Made by a program: the position numbers and the translations under genes | Part shown: positions 63,796-64,000 of the stretch, in pieces | Layout: every line of letters starts with the position of its first letter | Numbering within the stretch: position 1 is the first letter of the stretch | Notes under the pieces: model-generated | Told to the model about the DNA's origin: nothing | Seen by the model: the letters and a program-made list of their open reading frames with translations, nothing else | Databases searched by the model: none | DNA from: Aptenodytes patagonicus | Taxonomy: Eukaryota > Chordata > Aves > Sphenisciformes > Spheniscidae | Direction: 5' to 3' | DNA: 64,000 nucleotides | NCBI RefSeq assembly: GCF_965638725.1 | Contig: NC_134963.1 | Location: forward strand, 5,401,501-5,465,500

Positions 63796-64000
63796 TGGTG
63801 GTGGGTTGACCCTGGCCAGCAGCTCAGCAGCGCACAGCTGCTCGCTCACTCCCTATCCCTCCGCAGGACGGGAAGCGCAAAAGTGAGAAAACTCGTGGGT
63901 TGAGATAAAGATAGTTTAATTAGTGCAGGGAAGAAGACGAAGAAGAAGGAAAAAATCCAAATGATGCAAGGGCGATCGTTCCCCACCTCCCACACGATGA
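63796..64000 (-). mobile_element. Endogenous-retrovirus LTR, partial, minus orientation, cut by the window edge
   Basis: The plus strand reads TGGTGGTGGGTTGACCCTGG, CGCACAGCTGCTCGCTCACT, CTCGTGGGTTGAGATAAAGA, TAGTTTAATTAGTGCAG and GATGCAAGGGCGATCGTTCC. I recognise this as the reverse complement of the 3' end of an LTR type common in non-galliform bird genomes. It begins with a plausible TG terminus about 130 bp after the DHX37 polyA signal. Internal retroviral genes are not in the window, so solo LTR and provirus cannot be told apart. Confidence 0.7.

Overview
This window is nuclear DNA from a vertebrate, almost certainly a bird. Genes are split by GT-AG introns, promoters sit in CpG-rich blocks, and the repeats are avian: CR1 LINE pieces with the ATTCTATG-type 3' tail, and at the right edge an endogenous-retrovirus LTR of a type I know from non-galliform birds. 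I see no bacterial or phage-type operon, CRISPR array or rRNA/tRNA gene.

Three protein genes are present, in the order AACS (-), BRI3BP (+), DHX37 (+). This matches the human 12q24.31 neighbourhood as I know it. AACS (acetoacetyl-CoA synthetase) occupies 1188-32183 on the minus strand. Its first 10 coding exons (about 369 residues, through the AMP-binding P-loop) lie inside, and the rest is off the left edge. BRI3BP (39103-41394) is complete in three exons (236 aa) and has a long AT-rich 3' UTR running to a polyA signal at 45580. DHX37 (45957-63368) is complete in 27 exons (1146 aa), with all DEAH-box helicase motifs and a polyA signal at 63657. I placed every exon by matching the translation to the family and requiring splice sites and reading frame to close; both complete genes close without a frameshift.

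Between AACS and BRI3BP lies about 6.9 kb. It holds the AACS CpG-island promoter (about 31.9-33.0 kb), a second CpG-rich block (about 33.6-34.8 kb) with several CCAAT boxes and no assigned gene, an unclassified stretch (35-38 kb), and a CR1 element of about 740 bp (38185-38922) that contains five copies of a 17-bp tandem unit. Directly after the CR1, and 85 bp before the BRI3BP start codon, is a perfect 38-bp inverted repeat with 13-base G and C runs. It is either a strong hairpin or an assembly fold-back artefact.

The genes do not form a pathway. AACS makes acetoacetyl-CoA in the cytosol for lipid synthesis, BRI3BP is a small multi-pass membrane protein, and DHX37 is a ribosome-biogenesis helicase. 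The most useful second-look items are the BRI3BP-proximal palindrome, the 17-bp repeat inside CR1, the GC-AG intron of AACS, the orphan CCAAT-rich CpG island, the MIR-like fragment in the BRI3BP 3' UTR, and the CGCG/ETS motif pair in the DHX37 promoter. No previously undescribed multi-gene system is evident.
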